From contig NC_092091.1 in NCBI RefSeq assembly GCF_045679555.1, positions 71,891,730-71,955,729 of the forward strand: 64,000 bases of DNA. The letters are read 5' to 3'. This DNA comes from Salvelinus alpinus (Eukaryota > Chordata > Actinopteri > Salmoniformes > Salmonidae). This document shows positions 33,495-43,869 of the stretch, piece after piece. Each line of letters starts with the position of its first letter. Within the stretch, counting starts at the first letter, position 1. The translations under genes were made by a program, and so were the position numbers. Below the pieces are notes generated by a model, which was not told the origin of the DNA, searched no databases, and saw only the letters and a program-made list of their open reading frames with translations.

Positions 33495-33990
33495 TATGTG
33501 CCATCATTTGTATTTGTATTTATTAAGAATATCCCATTAGCTGTTGCCAATGCAGCAGCTACTCTTCCTGGGTCCAGCAAAATTAAGGCAGTTATACAAT
33601 TTAAAAAACATTACAATACATTCACAACAGCTTTCACAACACATTAAGTGTGTGCCCTCAGTTCCCTACTCTACTATCACATATCTACAACACAAAATCC
33701 ATGTGTACGTGTGTATAGTTTGGGTATGTAATGGTGTGTGCCTGTGTTTGTGTTGCTTCACAGTCCCCTCTGTTCCATAAGGTGCATGATGTTACTTGAT
33801 GTGGAATAGAGTTCCATGTAGTCATGGCTCTATGTAATACTGTGCGCCTCCAATAGTCTGTTCTGGACTTGGGGACTGTGAAGAGACCTCTGGTGGCATG
33901 TCTTGTGGGGTATGCATGGGTGTCTGAGCTGTGTGCCAGTAGTTTAAACAGACAGCTGGGTGCATTCAACATGTCAATACCGCTCACAAA
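33495..33990 (-). mobile_element. LINE (family C) fragment, 3' part, left of a Tc1 insertion
   Basis: The minus strand reads HAYPTRHATRGLFTVPKSRT then DYWRRTVLHRAMTTWNSIPH, a LINE ORF2 C-terminus, with a 3' tail near 33500 in 'aataaatacaaatacaaat'. The element resumes at 35461 after the Tc1. Another tail of this family is at 53315-53410. Confidence 0.7.
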
Positions 33991-33992
33991 TA

Positions 33993-35458
33993 AACTCAGC
34001 AAAAAAAGAAACGTACTCTCACTGTCAACTGCGTTTATTTTCCAGCAAATTTAACATGTGTAAATATTTGTATGAACACAACAAGATTAAACAACTGAGA
34101 CATAAACTGAACAAGTTCCACAGACACGTGACTTCCAGAAATTGAATAATGTGTCCCTGAACTAAGGGGGGTCAAAATCAAAAGTAACAGTCAGTATCTG
34201 GTGTGGCCACCAGCTGCATTAAGTACTGCAGTGCATCTCCTCCTCGTGGACTGCACCAGATTTGCCAGTTCTTGCTGTGAGATGTTACCCCACTCTTCCA
34301 CCAAGGCACCAGCAAGTTCCCAGACATTTCTGGGGGGAATGGCCCTAGCCCTTACCCTCCAATCCAACAGGGGATTGAGATCCGGGCTCTTCGCTGGCCA
34401 TGGCAGAACACTGACATTCCTGTCTTGCAGGAAATCACGCACAGATTGAGCAGTATGGCTGGTGGCATTGTCATGCTGGAGGATCATGTCAGGATGAGCC
34501 TGCAGGAAGGGTACCACATGAGGGAGGAGGATGTCTTCCCTGTAACACACAGCGCTGAGATTGCCTGCAATGACAACAAGCTCAGTCCGATGATGCTGTG
34601 ACACACCGCCCCAGACCTCCACCTCCAAATCGATCCCGCTCCAGAGTACAGGCCTCGGTGTAACGCTCATTCCTTCTACGACAAATGTAAATCTGACCAT
34701 CACCCCTGGTCAGACAAAACCGCGACTCGTCAGTGAAGAGCACTTTTTGCCAGTCCTGTCTGGTCCAGCGACGGTGGGTTTGTGCCCATAGGCGACGTTG
34801 TTGCCGGTGATGTCTGGTGAGGACCTGACTTACAACAGGCCTACAAGCCCTCAGTACAGACTCTCTCAGCCTATTGCGGACAGTATGAGCACTGATGGAG
34901 GGATTGTGCATTCCTGGTGTAACTCGGGCAGTTGTTGTTGCCATCCTGTACCTGTCCCGCAGGTGTGATGTTCGGATGTACCGATCCTGTGCAGGTGATG
35001 TTACACATGGTCTGGCACTGCGAGGACGATCAGCTGTCCGTCCTGTCTCCCTGTAGCACTGTCTTAGGCATCTCACAGTACTGACATTGCAATGTATTGC
35101 CCTGGCCACATCTGCAGTCCTCATGCCTCCTTGCAGCATGCCTAAGGCACGTTCACGCAGATGAGCAGGGATCCTGGGCATCTTTCTTTGGTGTTTTTCA
35201 GAGTCAGTAGAAAGGCCTCTTTTAGTGTCCTACGTTTTCATAACTGTGACCTTAATTGCCTACCGTCTGTAAGCTGTTAGTGTCTTAACGACCGTTCCAC
35301 GGGTGCATGTTCATTAATTGTTTATGGTTCATTGAACAAGCATGGGAAACAGTGCTTAAACCCTTTACAATGAAGATCCTTGAAGTTATTTGGATTTTTA
35401 CAAACTATCTTTGAAAGACAGGGTCCTGAACAAGGGATGTTTCTTTTTTTGCTGAATT
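33993..35458 (-). mobile_element. Tc1-like transposon, nearly complete, inactivated
   Basis: Ends 'aactcagcaaaaaaagaaac' and inverted 'aattcagcaaaaaaagaaac' are flanked by TA at 33991-33992 and 35459-35460. It sits in a family C LINE that continues on both sides, which proves insertion. The transposase runs on the minus strand from 35181 to 34191 in two frames. Confidence 0.92.
34191..35181 (-). pseudogene. Tc1-like transposase, frameshifted, catalytic Glu segment deleted
   Basis: The N-terminal half (35181-34621) has the paired DNA-binding helices (MPRIPAHLRERALGMLQGGM; ADRPRSARPCVTS) and the first catalytic Asp in FTDESRF. A small deletion near 34620 in the FGGG block shifts frame. The second half continues to 34191 with the second Asp in LQHDNATSH and the ending CTAVLNAAGGH. 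In Tc1 enzymes SPDLNP is followed by IEHLW, whose Glu completes DDE; here SPDLNP goes straight to LLDWRVRAR, so that Glu is lost. The protein cannot be catalytically active. Confidence 0.88.
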
Positions 35459-35460
35459 TA

Positions 35461-35575
35461 CAAGTAGTGATGAAGTCAATCTCTCCTCCACTTTGAGCCA
35501 GAAGAGATTGACATGCATTTTACCTCTCACATAGCTTTAATGTTAGAGCCTGCACAATGAGGCATTTCTTGCAGT
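35461..35575 (-). mobile_element. LINE (family C) continuation right of the Tc1
   Basis: The block 'caagtagtgatgaagtcaat' and 'ctctcctccactttgagcca' continues the LINE interrupted at 33990. Confidence 0.6.
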
Positions 35576-36074
35576 AAAATGATACACCAAATGTAGGCTA
35601 AATTCTGAGTCTGGAACAGGAGAAATATGATTGATTCATTTCAACATCTTGAGAGAATGTGTATGCAGCTAGGGTCCGTCTGTAGAGGTGCTATCTTTAT
35701 CAGCTGATATGATTGAAACCACATAAAATAGGCGATGCATCCAAGCCGAACTGAAATCTTATCAGAAACATGTTGGGTCCTCAGCTTTTATTTCCTTACA
35801 ACCGGTCCAACTGATGTCATCTGGACATTTTGCACAGACAACCTTACCCATTTTTTTTTGGGGGGGGGGGGGCGTGGATAATCGGAGATGACAGAGGCCT
35901 TTACCGATGTCAACTACATTGAAGCATTCATTATATCGATTTATCACGTTATTCTGGTGAGCAAGAGTTAATTTAGAGCTCAGAGCTTCTCTTTTGTCAT
36001 TATATCTAATTATAGACAAGCTGACTAACAAATAGCCCGCCAAAATGTGGGTAATTAAAAGCAGAAACACGGAG
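35576..36074. other. Non-coding stretch with a G homopolymer at about 35859-35871
   Basis: Nothing recognised apart from T8/G13 runs. Confidence 0.4.
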
Positions 36075-36212
36075 GCTGCTGAGGGGAGGACAGCTCATAA
36101 CGTCTGGAATGTAGTCCATGGAATGGCATCAACCACATGAAACACCATCCCATTCACTCCACTCCAGCCTTTATTATGAGCCCTCCTCCCCTCACCAGCC
36201 TCCACTGGTGTG
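36075..36212. mobile_element. MITE (ggaggctgctgagggg group), copy 1
   Basis: Left 'ggaggctgctgaggggagga' and inverted right 'agtggaggctggtgagggga' form the arms; a related copy is at 52120-52287. Confidence 0.65.
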
Positions 36213-36930
36213 TACTGTATGTGTGTCTGTGTGTGTACAGCTATATGCCAACCTACATGTATGGTAATTGAACAGGCTTAACAGAGTAGCGGTGGGTGTG
36301 TGGATGGCAGCGCATCAGTTCAGTTTACTCTGTTAGTGCATGCTAACGAGACTAGGGAGTGTATCAATGACACAGGGAATCACTGCTCTGTGATGAACAC
36401 ACTAGAGATTCCTTTACTCGGCTCCCCTTGCCATCCTCAATAATGTCGTTGTGATTCGCGCTAACATTTATTTCCCGGTTAGCATTGAATTAGCCTGTCA
36501 GGGAAGCTCCTATAGCATTGCTGCTGAGAGTGCACTCAGGCATGAGGCTTATGTGCTCGTAATGACAATGTGTTTTCTTCCCTCCATTCAAACTCTCTCT
36601 GTTTGCTTTCTGTCCTGGCTGCGATCAATTACAACATTGTTTTTCTAAGAGGCACGCGGTGAAATGGTTGTGGGGGTGTAGTGAATGAACAGAGGCAGTT
36701 GGGACAGAATGAGGACGACAGCGTGGAAACAAATGTGTTTTCCATGTGAATAGATGTTTCCCTCGCGCTTGTGTCCTAGGGGTTGCTGTCATATTCATCA
36801 TGTGCTTCTGTGAGTGTTGGGATGGGAGTGACGTGCCACACAATGTGGATGTCTCCTAGACATCCTCTCTCTTTCGCTCCTGTCTTCCTTCGTTCCTCGT
36901 CCTAAAGATGGAGTGACTGGAAAGGTGTAC
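36213..36930. other. Non-coding stretch
   Basis: No exon or repeat family supported. Confidence 0.4.
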
Positions 36931-36951
36931 GAGAGAGAAGAACCATGTCTC

Positions 36952-37500
36952 TCTCGCTCTCTACCTCGCTCTCTGCCTCGCTCTCTGCCTCGCTCTCTGC
37001 CTCGCTCTCTGCCTCGCTCTCTGCCTCGCTCTCTGCCTCGCTCTCTGCCTCTCATGTTCTGACCCTAGTTCTTTTGTTATTTCTTTGTTTTAGTATGGTC
37101 AGTGCGTGAGTTGGGTGGGTTGTCTATGTTCGTTTTTCTATGTTGTGTTTTACGTTTGGCCTGGTATGGTTCTCAATCAGAGGCAGGTGTCGTTAGTTGT
37201 GTCTGATTGAGAATCATACTCAGGGAGCCTTTTTCCACCTGTGTTTCGTGGGTGTTTATTTTCTGTGTCTGTGTGTTCCACACGGAACTGTTTCGGTTGG
37301 TTATTTCACGTGTCGTTTATTGTTTTGTTTCAGTGTTCGATTGTTTTAATAAAGAGCATGAACACGTACCACGCTGCGCATTGGTCCTCCGATCCTTACT
37401 ACTCCTCCTCGTCAGAGGAACAGCCGTTACAGCCTCGCTCTCTGTCTCGCTCTCTGCCTCGCTCTCCGCCTCTCTGTCTCTCTCTCCGTCTAGCTCAGTC
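36952..37500. repeat. (gcctcgctctct)n array, split by solo LTR 2
   Basis: Twelve-base units at 36952-37051 and again at 37432-37500 are interrupted by the LTR at 37052-37431. Confidence 0.85.
37052..37431 (+). mobile_element. Solo LTR 2 (380 bp), same family as solo LTR 1
   Basis: It is flanked by gcctc on both sides (37047-37051, 37432-37436), though this motif also belongs to the host 12-bp array. It contains aataaa near 37350, then 'cacgctgcgcattggtc' and the terminal gccgttaca. The internal stem-loop is at about 37170-37212. Confidence 0.8.
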
Positions 37501-37837
37501 TCCATCTCTTTCTTTCTCCTCACCAGAAGCTCTCCCACGCCGACTTCAAACCTGATTTGGGGAGATCTAAATAATGGATAAAAGCACAACAAGCGGTAAT
37601 CAGACGTATTATCAGCTCGTCTCCTGCCTCACACAGCTGCCAAACACCAGTGTTGAATAATACAGTGGGTAGACATCCTTTCACAGCACCACCGTCTGAC
37701 CAGCATGCCAATGGCCCGGTGTCACAGAGCAAACTGGGACTGATCACTTATTGATGGAGAGGAGATTCATGTTTGGGCATTGAGGATGCTGTGTGAGGTC
37801 TGGAGAAAAAGGAGCATTACCAGTTGGTTATATATGT

Positions 37838-38040
37838 ATCCCAAATGGCAACCTATTCCCTATATAGTGCACTACTTTTTACTTTTTGGCCCCTATTCCC
37901 TATACAGTGCACTACTTTTTACTTTTTGCACCCTATGTTGGCCCCTATTCACTATATAGTGCACTACTTTTGACTTTGTGGGCCCTGGTCCAAATTGATG
38001 CACTATAGGGCATAGGGTGGTATTTCAGACACAGCCTAAC
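37838..38040. mobile_element. MITE (tcccaaatggcaccctattcc group), copy 1
   Basis: Left 'cccaaatggcaacctattcc' and right 'gggtggtatttcagacacag' are imperfect inverted ends. The inner block 'ctatatagtgcactactttt' is repeated three times. Related copies are at 53938 and 56482. Confidence 0.65.
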
Positions 38041-38555
38041 TGTGACGGACATGGTCTGACTTCATGTGGTTTGGAAAGAAATGTTGAGCATTAAAAGTGC
38101 CCATTATGACGTTACATTTGAGATCTTTGTAATTTTGTAATTTTCTAGCCTTGTAACAACATTAGCAAGCATTAACAGTGCTTTGATAGCTTTAAATAAT
38201 GAATTAAAGTTAGGTTTTCATTTAATTAGCCATTTTATTTGCAAGTATTCATCATTGGTGTTGCATGAATACCTACAAGTGCTTTCTGTGTCTCTGAGAG
38301 AAAACCCCACATCAAAGTGATTCTATGTTTAGTTCTAAACGGATTTGTACCTGTTTCTCAGTAGGAGGGCCAGTATGATAGAGTATGGGTCATTCACTAA
38401 CCACATGGGTTGAGGAACCAAGCTAGCTAGCCAAGCACTGTTGGTCAGGGTTATAAAACAGTTTTTTTTGCATTCAATGTCCTGGTGGATTTGTAATTTA
38501 ATAAAATACATGAGATAAGATGGGAAGAGAATGCAGTGATGGCTGTAATTACACA
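38041..38555. other. Non-coding AT-rich stretch
   Basis: Nothing recognised. Confidence 0.4.
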
Positions 38556-38559
38556 TTTA

Positions 38560-38752
38560 TTTGACCTTTATTTAACTAGGCAAGTCAGTTAAAAACCAAT
38601 TCTTGTTTTCAATGACGGCCAAGGAACGGTGGGTTAACTGCCTTGTTCAGGAGCAGAACGACAGATTTTTACCTTGTCAGCTCGAGAATTAGATCTTGCA
38701 ACCTCGCGGTTCCTAGTCCAACGCTCTAACCACTAGGCTACCTGCCGCCCTG
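38560..38752 (-). mobile_element. HpaI-type SINE (tRNA-derived)
   Basis: On the minus strand the head 'ggcaggtagcctagtggtta' gagcgttgg (box A) and the 'ggttgcaagatctaattc' box-B region precede 'gacaaggtaaaaatctgtcg' and the tail 'aactgacttgcctagttaaa' taaagg. This is the layout of the salmonid HpaI SINE. Confidence 0.88.
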
Positions 38753-38754
38753 CT

Positions 38755-38890
38755 AGGCTACCTCCACATACTTTAGGCCTAGCGGTCAAAGCATTGGGCC
38801 AGTAACCGAAAGGATGCTTGTTTGAATCCCCGAGCAGACAAGGTGAAAAATCTGTCTGTACCCCTTGAGCAAGGCAAAAAAAATAAAAAA
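38755..38890 (+). mobile_element. HpaI-type SINE, 3'-shortened, head-to-head with its neighbour
   Basis: The plus strand reads 'aggcctagcggtcaaagcat' (box A), 'aggatgcttgtttgaatccc' (box B) and 'gacaaggtgaaaaatctgtc', then an A-rich run. Its tRNA-like head abuts the head of the minus-strand SINE. Confidence 0.75.
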
Positions 38891-38931
38891 TTAATACACA
38901 CTTGTACACGTGTGAAACAGGACGAACACAC

Positions 38932-39825
38932 AACAGTATGTGGACACCCCTTTAAATTAGTGGATTCGGCTATTTCAGACACTAAAATTGAGCACACAGC
39001 CATGCAATCTCCATAGACAAACATTGCCACAACGGCTTAGCTGCATAGTGGTAGGCCACACAAGCTCACAGAACCGGGCCGCTGAAGCGCGTAGCACATA
39101 AACATTGCCTGTCCTTGGTTGCAACACTCACTACCGAGTTCCAAACTGCCTCAGGAAGCAACGCCATCACAAGAACTAGAACACAAGCGTTGGCTAGAGT
39201 CGTGTAAAGCTCGCCACCATTGGACTCTGGAGCAGTGGAAACGCGTTCTCTAGTGATGATTCACGCTTCACCATCTGGCAGTCCGACGGATTCATCTGGA
39301 TTTGGCGGATGCCAGGAGGACACTACCTGCCCGAATGCATAGTGTCAACTAAAGTTTGGTGGCGGAGGATTAATGTTCTGGGGCTGTTTTTCATGGTTCA
39401 GGATAGGCCCCTTAATTACAGTGAGGGAAAATATTAATGCTACATCATTCAATGACATTCGAGACGATTTGGTGCTTACAACTTTGTAGCAACAGTTTGG
39501 GGAAGGCGCTTTCCTGTTTCAGCATGATAATCCACCGTGCACAGAGCGAGGTCCATACAGAAATGGTTTGTCGAGATCGGTGTGGAAGAACTTGACTGGC
39601 CTGCAAAGAGCCCTGACCTCAACCCCATTGAACACCTTTGGGATGAATTGGAACGCCGACTGCGAGCCAGGCCTAACCCCCCAACATCATTGCCTGACCT
39701 CACCTCACAGCAATGGTCCAACATCTAGTGGAAAGCCTTCACAGAAGAGTGGAGGCTGTTACAGCAGCAAAGGGGGGACCAACTCCATATTAATGCCCAT
39801 GATTTTCTTTTGTCCTGTTATTAAC
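38932..39825 (+). mobile_element. Tc1-like transposon, degenerate
   Basis: The left end 'acagtatgtggacacccctt' is a Tc1 terminal repeat. The plus strand then gives broken blocks: [20 protein letters not shown], an [10 protein letters not shown]-like block at 39360, FQHDNPPC, and DWPAKSPDLNPIEHLWDELE with the DDE Glu retained. It has many stops and frameshifts, and no matching right end was found. Confidence 0.8.
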
Positions 39826-40350
39826 ATACTGTCAATGAAGAGTGATAAACAGTAATAATTAACCCTAAGTGTTCAACATAATACCTTTATGGTTAAACAA
39901 TTAAGCAAACTCTAACAGTACCATATCTCTATCGCTACACCATTATACATACAAATGAGGAGTGGGCCTAGCTCACTGCATGGTGAGGCCTGAAACCTCC
40001 TCTCTGTCTGTGGCGTCTCCCCGCCGAGAACTCACTCTGGGCTGTATTATTATCACGCCACGCCATCAACTCCCGTCTCCGGGGGCAACCTGCGCCAACC
40101 ACGGATACCCACCCAGAGATTGTACTGACTGCCGCCTCGTTCCCACACAACAACTGAATAACACCGTCTGTTGCCGGTGTCAACCGCTGGGATGGCAGAT
40201 GAAATAGATTTATCCTGGTTTTATAAACGCTTAGCGGAGATTATGAGACGGATGTATAGGTGTGGAGGGATTCGTTTGGTGGATATTAGGGCTGGAACGC
40301 GCCGGCGGTAGCATGGGAATGTAATGATTTAAAGTCTGGCAGGAAACCTT
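39826..40350. other. Non-coding stretch
   Basis: No exon supported. Confidence 0.4.
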
Positions 40351-40351
40351 G

Positions 40352-40463
40352 ACTTAGGCCGGGATTCATTCCGATCCGCGCTAGATCAACATTATAGCAC
40401 GCTTGGCATTTAAAGGTAATTTCTAACTGAGATGACATCTGCAGGGTTGAATCCCGGCCTTAG
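40352..40463. mobile_element. Palindromic MITE
   Basis: Left 'taggccgggattcattccga' and inverted right 'taaggccgggattcaaccct' are terminal repeats. Confidence 0.7.
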
Positions 40464-41474
40464 CCTTGAAGCACAGGCCAGTGGTTATTCTGTATGCCCA
40501 AGCCTAGTGCATATTTACATGCGGCGCATGTATGCGAAGGTAATGATACCATCGAAAGCTGGAGATATGATTTTCAATCTTCCCCCATTTGCAAGATGAT
40601 TTGCCGCGGTGGCCCTCTATATTCAAGGATGAAGTCATTTTTCACAGTTCCTTGAGATGTGTTGTCCCCCCTTTAAATCTGAGTGGGTAGTATTTTTCTG
40701 GGAGATTGGAACAGGAGACATGGCTGTCATGACAGCATGTGTGTTACGTTTCAGAGGGAGTTTTGATCTCACCTGCTGTCTCATGTTTGACACTGATTTG
40801 TGTGACCTTGCCATGAACAAAAGGCTAAAAAATACAAGACATGAGATTTACGTCAAGCAAGTGATGGGCCTCAGTTGGATTGTACCATTCCTTTGGCATT
40901 AAAGGACAACATTGGTGCCATCGAGTGGCTCGTCTTTTAAAGGGGAACAATCATGGCACACATGACATTACTCAATCAACAAAGAAAGGGCAACCGCTTG
41001 AAGAGCGTATTCTCAATTTAACAGTGAAACGTGTCAATCAGGCCTGGGTCAAATATGGTCTACATAAGGGTGCAATTTCTTTTTAAACTCACAAAAGCTC
41101 TGACGAAGGCCGTGAGGCCGATACGTAAACTTTTTAAAGATCAGTGATACTATCAAGAGCAGTGTGCAGTTTCCTTTTTCCTTCATCTTGTTCAACTGTT
41201 CTTGTTCAACTGCAAAAAAGATTGCTCAGATGTGCGAGTGCCTTTTGAATTCTGGGTCAAATATGTAAAATACTTGAGCTTTGATTTAGTATGCCGTTAG
41301 CCTACAATGGAACTAATGAAAGAGTCAACACTAAGCTGAATCAAGCGCACCTCAAACTTTCAGTGTTTGGCAGCTTTCCTGGTCTGTTTTCAATACTCCA
41401 CCAAAGTTCAGTAGACTATGGTAGAGTCCCAAGTGCTGAACAACCAAAGTTCAGTGAAAATACTCAAGTATAAA
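40464..41474. other. Non-coding stretch
   Basis: The block 'gctctgacgaaggccgtgag' plus gccgatacgtaa at 41097-41127 is a motif that recurs in fish repeats. No gene seen. Confidence 0.4.
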
Positions 41475-41475
41475 C

Positions 41476-42588
41476 ACTCCCAGAACAGGGGTACAACACT
41501 GTGTCAACACTGAACAGGGGTACAACACTGTGTCAACACTGAACAGGGGTACAACACTGTGTCAACACTGAACAGGGGTACAACACTGTGTCAACACTGA
41601 ACAGGGGTACAACACTGTGTCAACACTGAACAGGGGTACAACACTGTGTCAACACTGAACAGGGGTACAACACTGTGTCAACACTGAACAGGGGTACAAC
41701 ACTGTGTCAACACTGAACAGGGGTACAACACTGTGTCAACACCGAACAGGGGTACAACACTGTGTCAACACTGAACAGGGGTACAACACTGTGTCAACAC
41801 TGAACAGGGGTACAACACTGTGTCAACACTGAACAGGGGTACAACACCGTGTCAACACTGAACAGGGGTACAACACCGTGTCAACACTGAACAGGGGTAC
41901 AACACCGTGTCAACACTGAACAGGGGTTAAACACTGTGTCAACACTGAACAGGGGTACAACACTGTGTCAACACTGAACAGGGGTACAACACTGTGTCAA
42001 CACTGAACAGGGGTACAACACTGTGTCAACACTGAACAGGGGTACAACACTGTGTCAACACTGAACAGGGGTACAACACTGTGTCAACACTGAACAGGGG
42101 TACAACACTGTGTCAACACCGAACAGGGGTACAACACTGTGTCAACACCGAACAGGGGTACAACACTGTGTCAACACTGAACAGGGGTACAACACTGTGT
42201 CAACACTGAACAGGGGTACAACACTGTGTCAACACTGAACAGGGGTACAACACCGTGTCAACACTGAACAGGGGTACAACACCGTGTCAACACTGAACAG
42301 GGGTACAACACCGTGTCAACACTGAACAGGGGTACAACACCGTGTCAACACTGAACAGGGGTACAACACCGTGTCAACACTGAACAGGGGTTAAACACTG
42401 TGTCAACACTGAACAGGGGTACAACACTGTGTCAACACTGAACAGGGGTACAACACCGTGTCAACACTGAACAGGGGTACAACACCGTGTCAACACTGAA
42501 CAGGGGTACAACACTGTGTCAACACCGAACAGGGGTACAACACTGTGTCAACACTGAACAGGGGTACAACACTGTGTCAACACTGAAC
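41476..42588. repeat. Minisatellite F, 29-bp unit, about 38 copies
   Basis: Unit 'aacaggggtacaacactgtg' plus tcaacactg. The substitutions (accgtgtc, caccgaac, ggttaaac) are clustered in blocks. The rare ggttaaac variant occurs at 41927 and 42391, exactly 16 units apart, each after a run of accgtgtc units. Confidence 0.95.
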
Positions 42589-43775
42589 TGAGTGGTTCTG
42601 GGGAAAAGAAAGATAAACATCACTTTGTAATTGAGACTTGTAGCAATTTGTCTCTTTACTCATCCCTAAGTAAACCATCCATTAAACGTGTCTGATTTAT
42701 GAGTAAACAGAATATATCCTCAATGCTATTCCGAAAAGTGAATGCTGGTTTTCTGTGATGTCGATCCAAATCCCTCCTGGCCTTGAACACTTTTAGGGTT
42801 CACACATCCTAATCAATCACTGTCGATAGCTTTGCTGGGGAAAAGGCGAGCTGGCAATAGGATGGCCCTTCTGGTGTCAGGCAAAAACACCGGGGCACAG
42901 TGGGAAAGTCCAAAGACAGCTTCCATCTTGATCACAATGGGATTTGAGCTCACACCAAACACCTCCTCCTTCCCATCCCAGCTCCTCCTTTGGCAGGGAC
43001 GCTGAGTCACATCCCCAGAGTTCCTTCCCTCCGTCCTTCCGTCCCAGCTGACTCAAAGCAGACTGCACTCGTCTGTTTATCCTCCACTCTTTCTTCACTC
43101 GATCTCCCCCTCTTCCATTCAGACTTCACCCCCCCCACCCCACCCCCCCACCATGCACAGTATCTTTCTCCAGTTGGTTTTGATTAGGAACACACAGCCT
43201 GCCTTGTAAAAACTCGGGCCATCAGCCAAATGATAGAGCCGGGATGTTTTGGCAATGGTTTCTGAGGCGCATCCTGAATCCGCCACTCAGTACAACTGTA
43301 TAAAGGGCCACAAGCCAATGAGCTTTTAGATGAAATAACAACATGAAACCAAACCGTAGTCATTTCATCATCATGTCACTCGCTCTCTCATACCATTCTG
43401 TCATTCAGTTTGGATGCATCCATCGCGTGCCGGAGCTTAGGGTTTAAAATATCATTATGCCTAAACTTAAAAAGATAATCTTATAAACATGCAAAAATAA
43501 ATGACCAAACTCGTGCTCATTAACAGAGAGAGAGAGTGCGAGAGAGAGAGCCAGAGAGAGAGAGTTCTTCCTGTGAGAGGCACTAGCTCAGCCATAAACA
43601 TCAGTCTTTTAAAGTGACGTTATACTGTATGCTGCTAATTAGGAGGAATGGAGAAGGAGAGGACCGTGGTGCAACAAACCCCATCACAAGATACATGAGG
43701 TGGTTAAAAGACAAGTAAATATATCTCTCTCTCAAGACCCGCAAACACAAGATATGACCGTTTGTCATCCTCCCT

Positions 43776-43778
<3 letters not shown>
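42589..43778. other. Non-coding stretch with CT- and GA-rich runs
   Basis: A CT/CCCC-rich segment is at 43090-43155 and a GA-rich one at 43527-43563. No exon supported. Confidence 0.4.

Positions 43779-43841
<63 letters not shown>
43779..43841. repeat. (TG)n microsatellite
   Basis: About 31 TG units; the long downstream ORF begins inside it. Confidence 0.95.
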
Positions 43842-43869
43842 ACATATCTGTGTGACAACATCCCAGAGA

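Noticed and set aside
40657..41086. Short ORFs at 40.7-41.1 kb as exons
   Set aside because: No splice sites or homologous motifs; the region ends in a block familiar from fish repeats.
41476..42588. CRISPR-like array
   Set aside because: Units are contiguous with no unique spacers, and the host is a vertebrate; the same holds for the other arrays.
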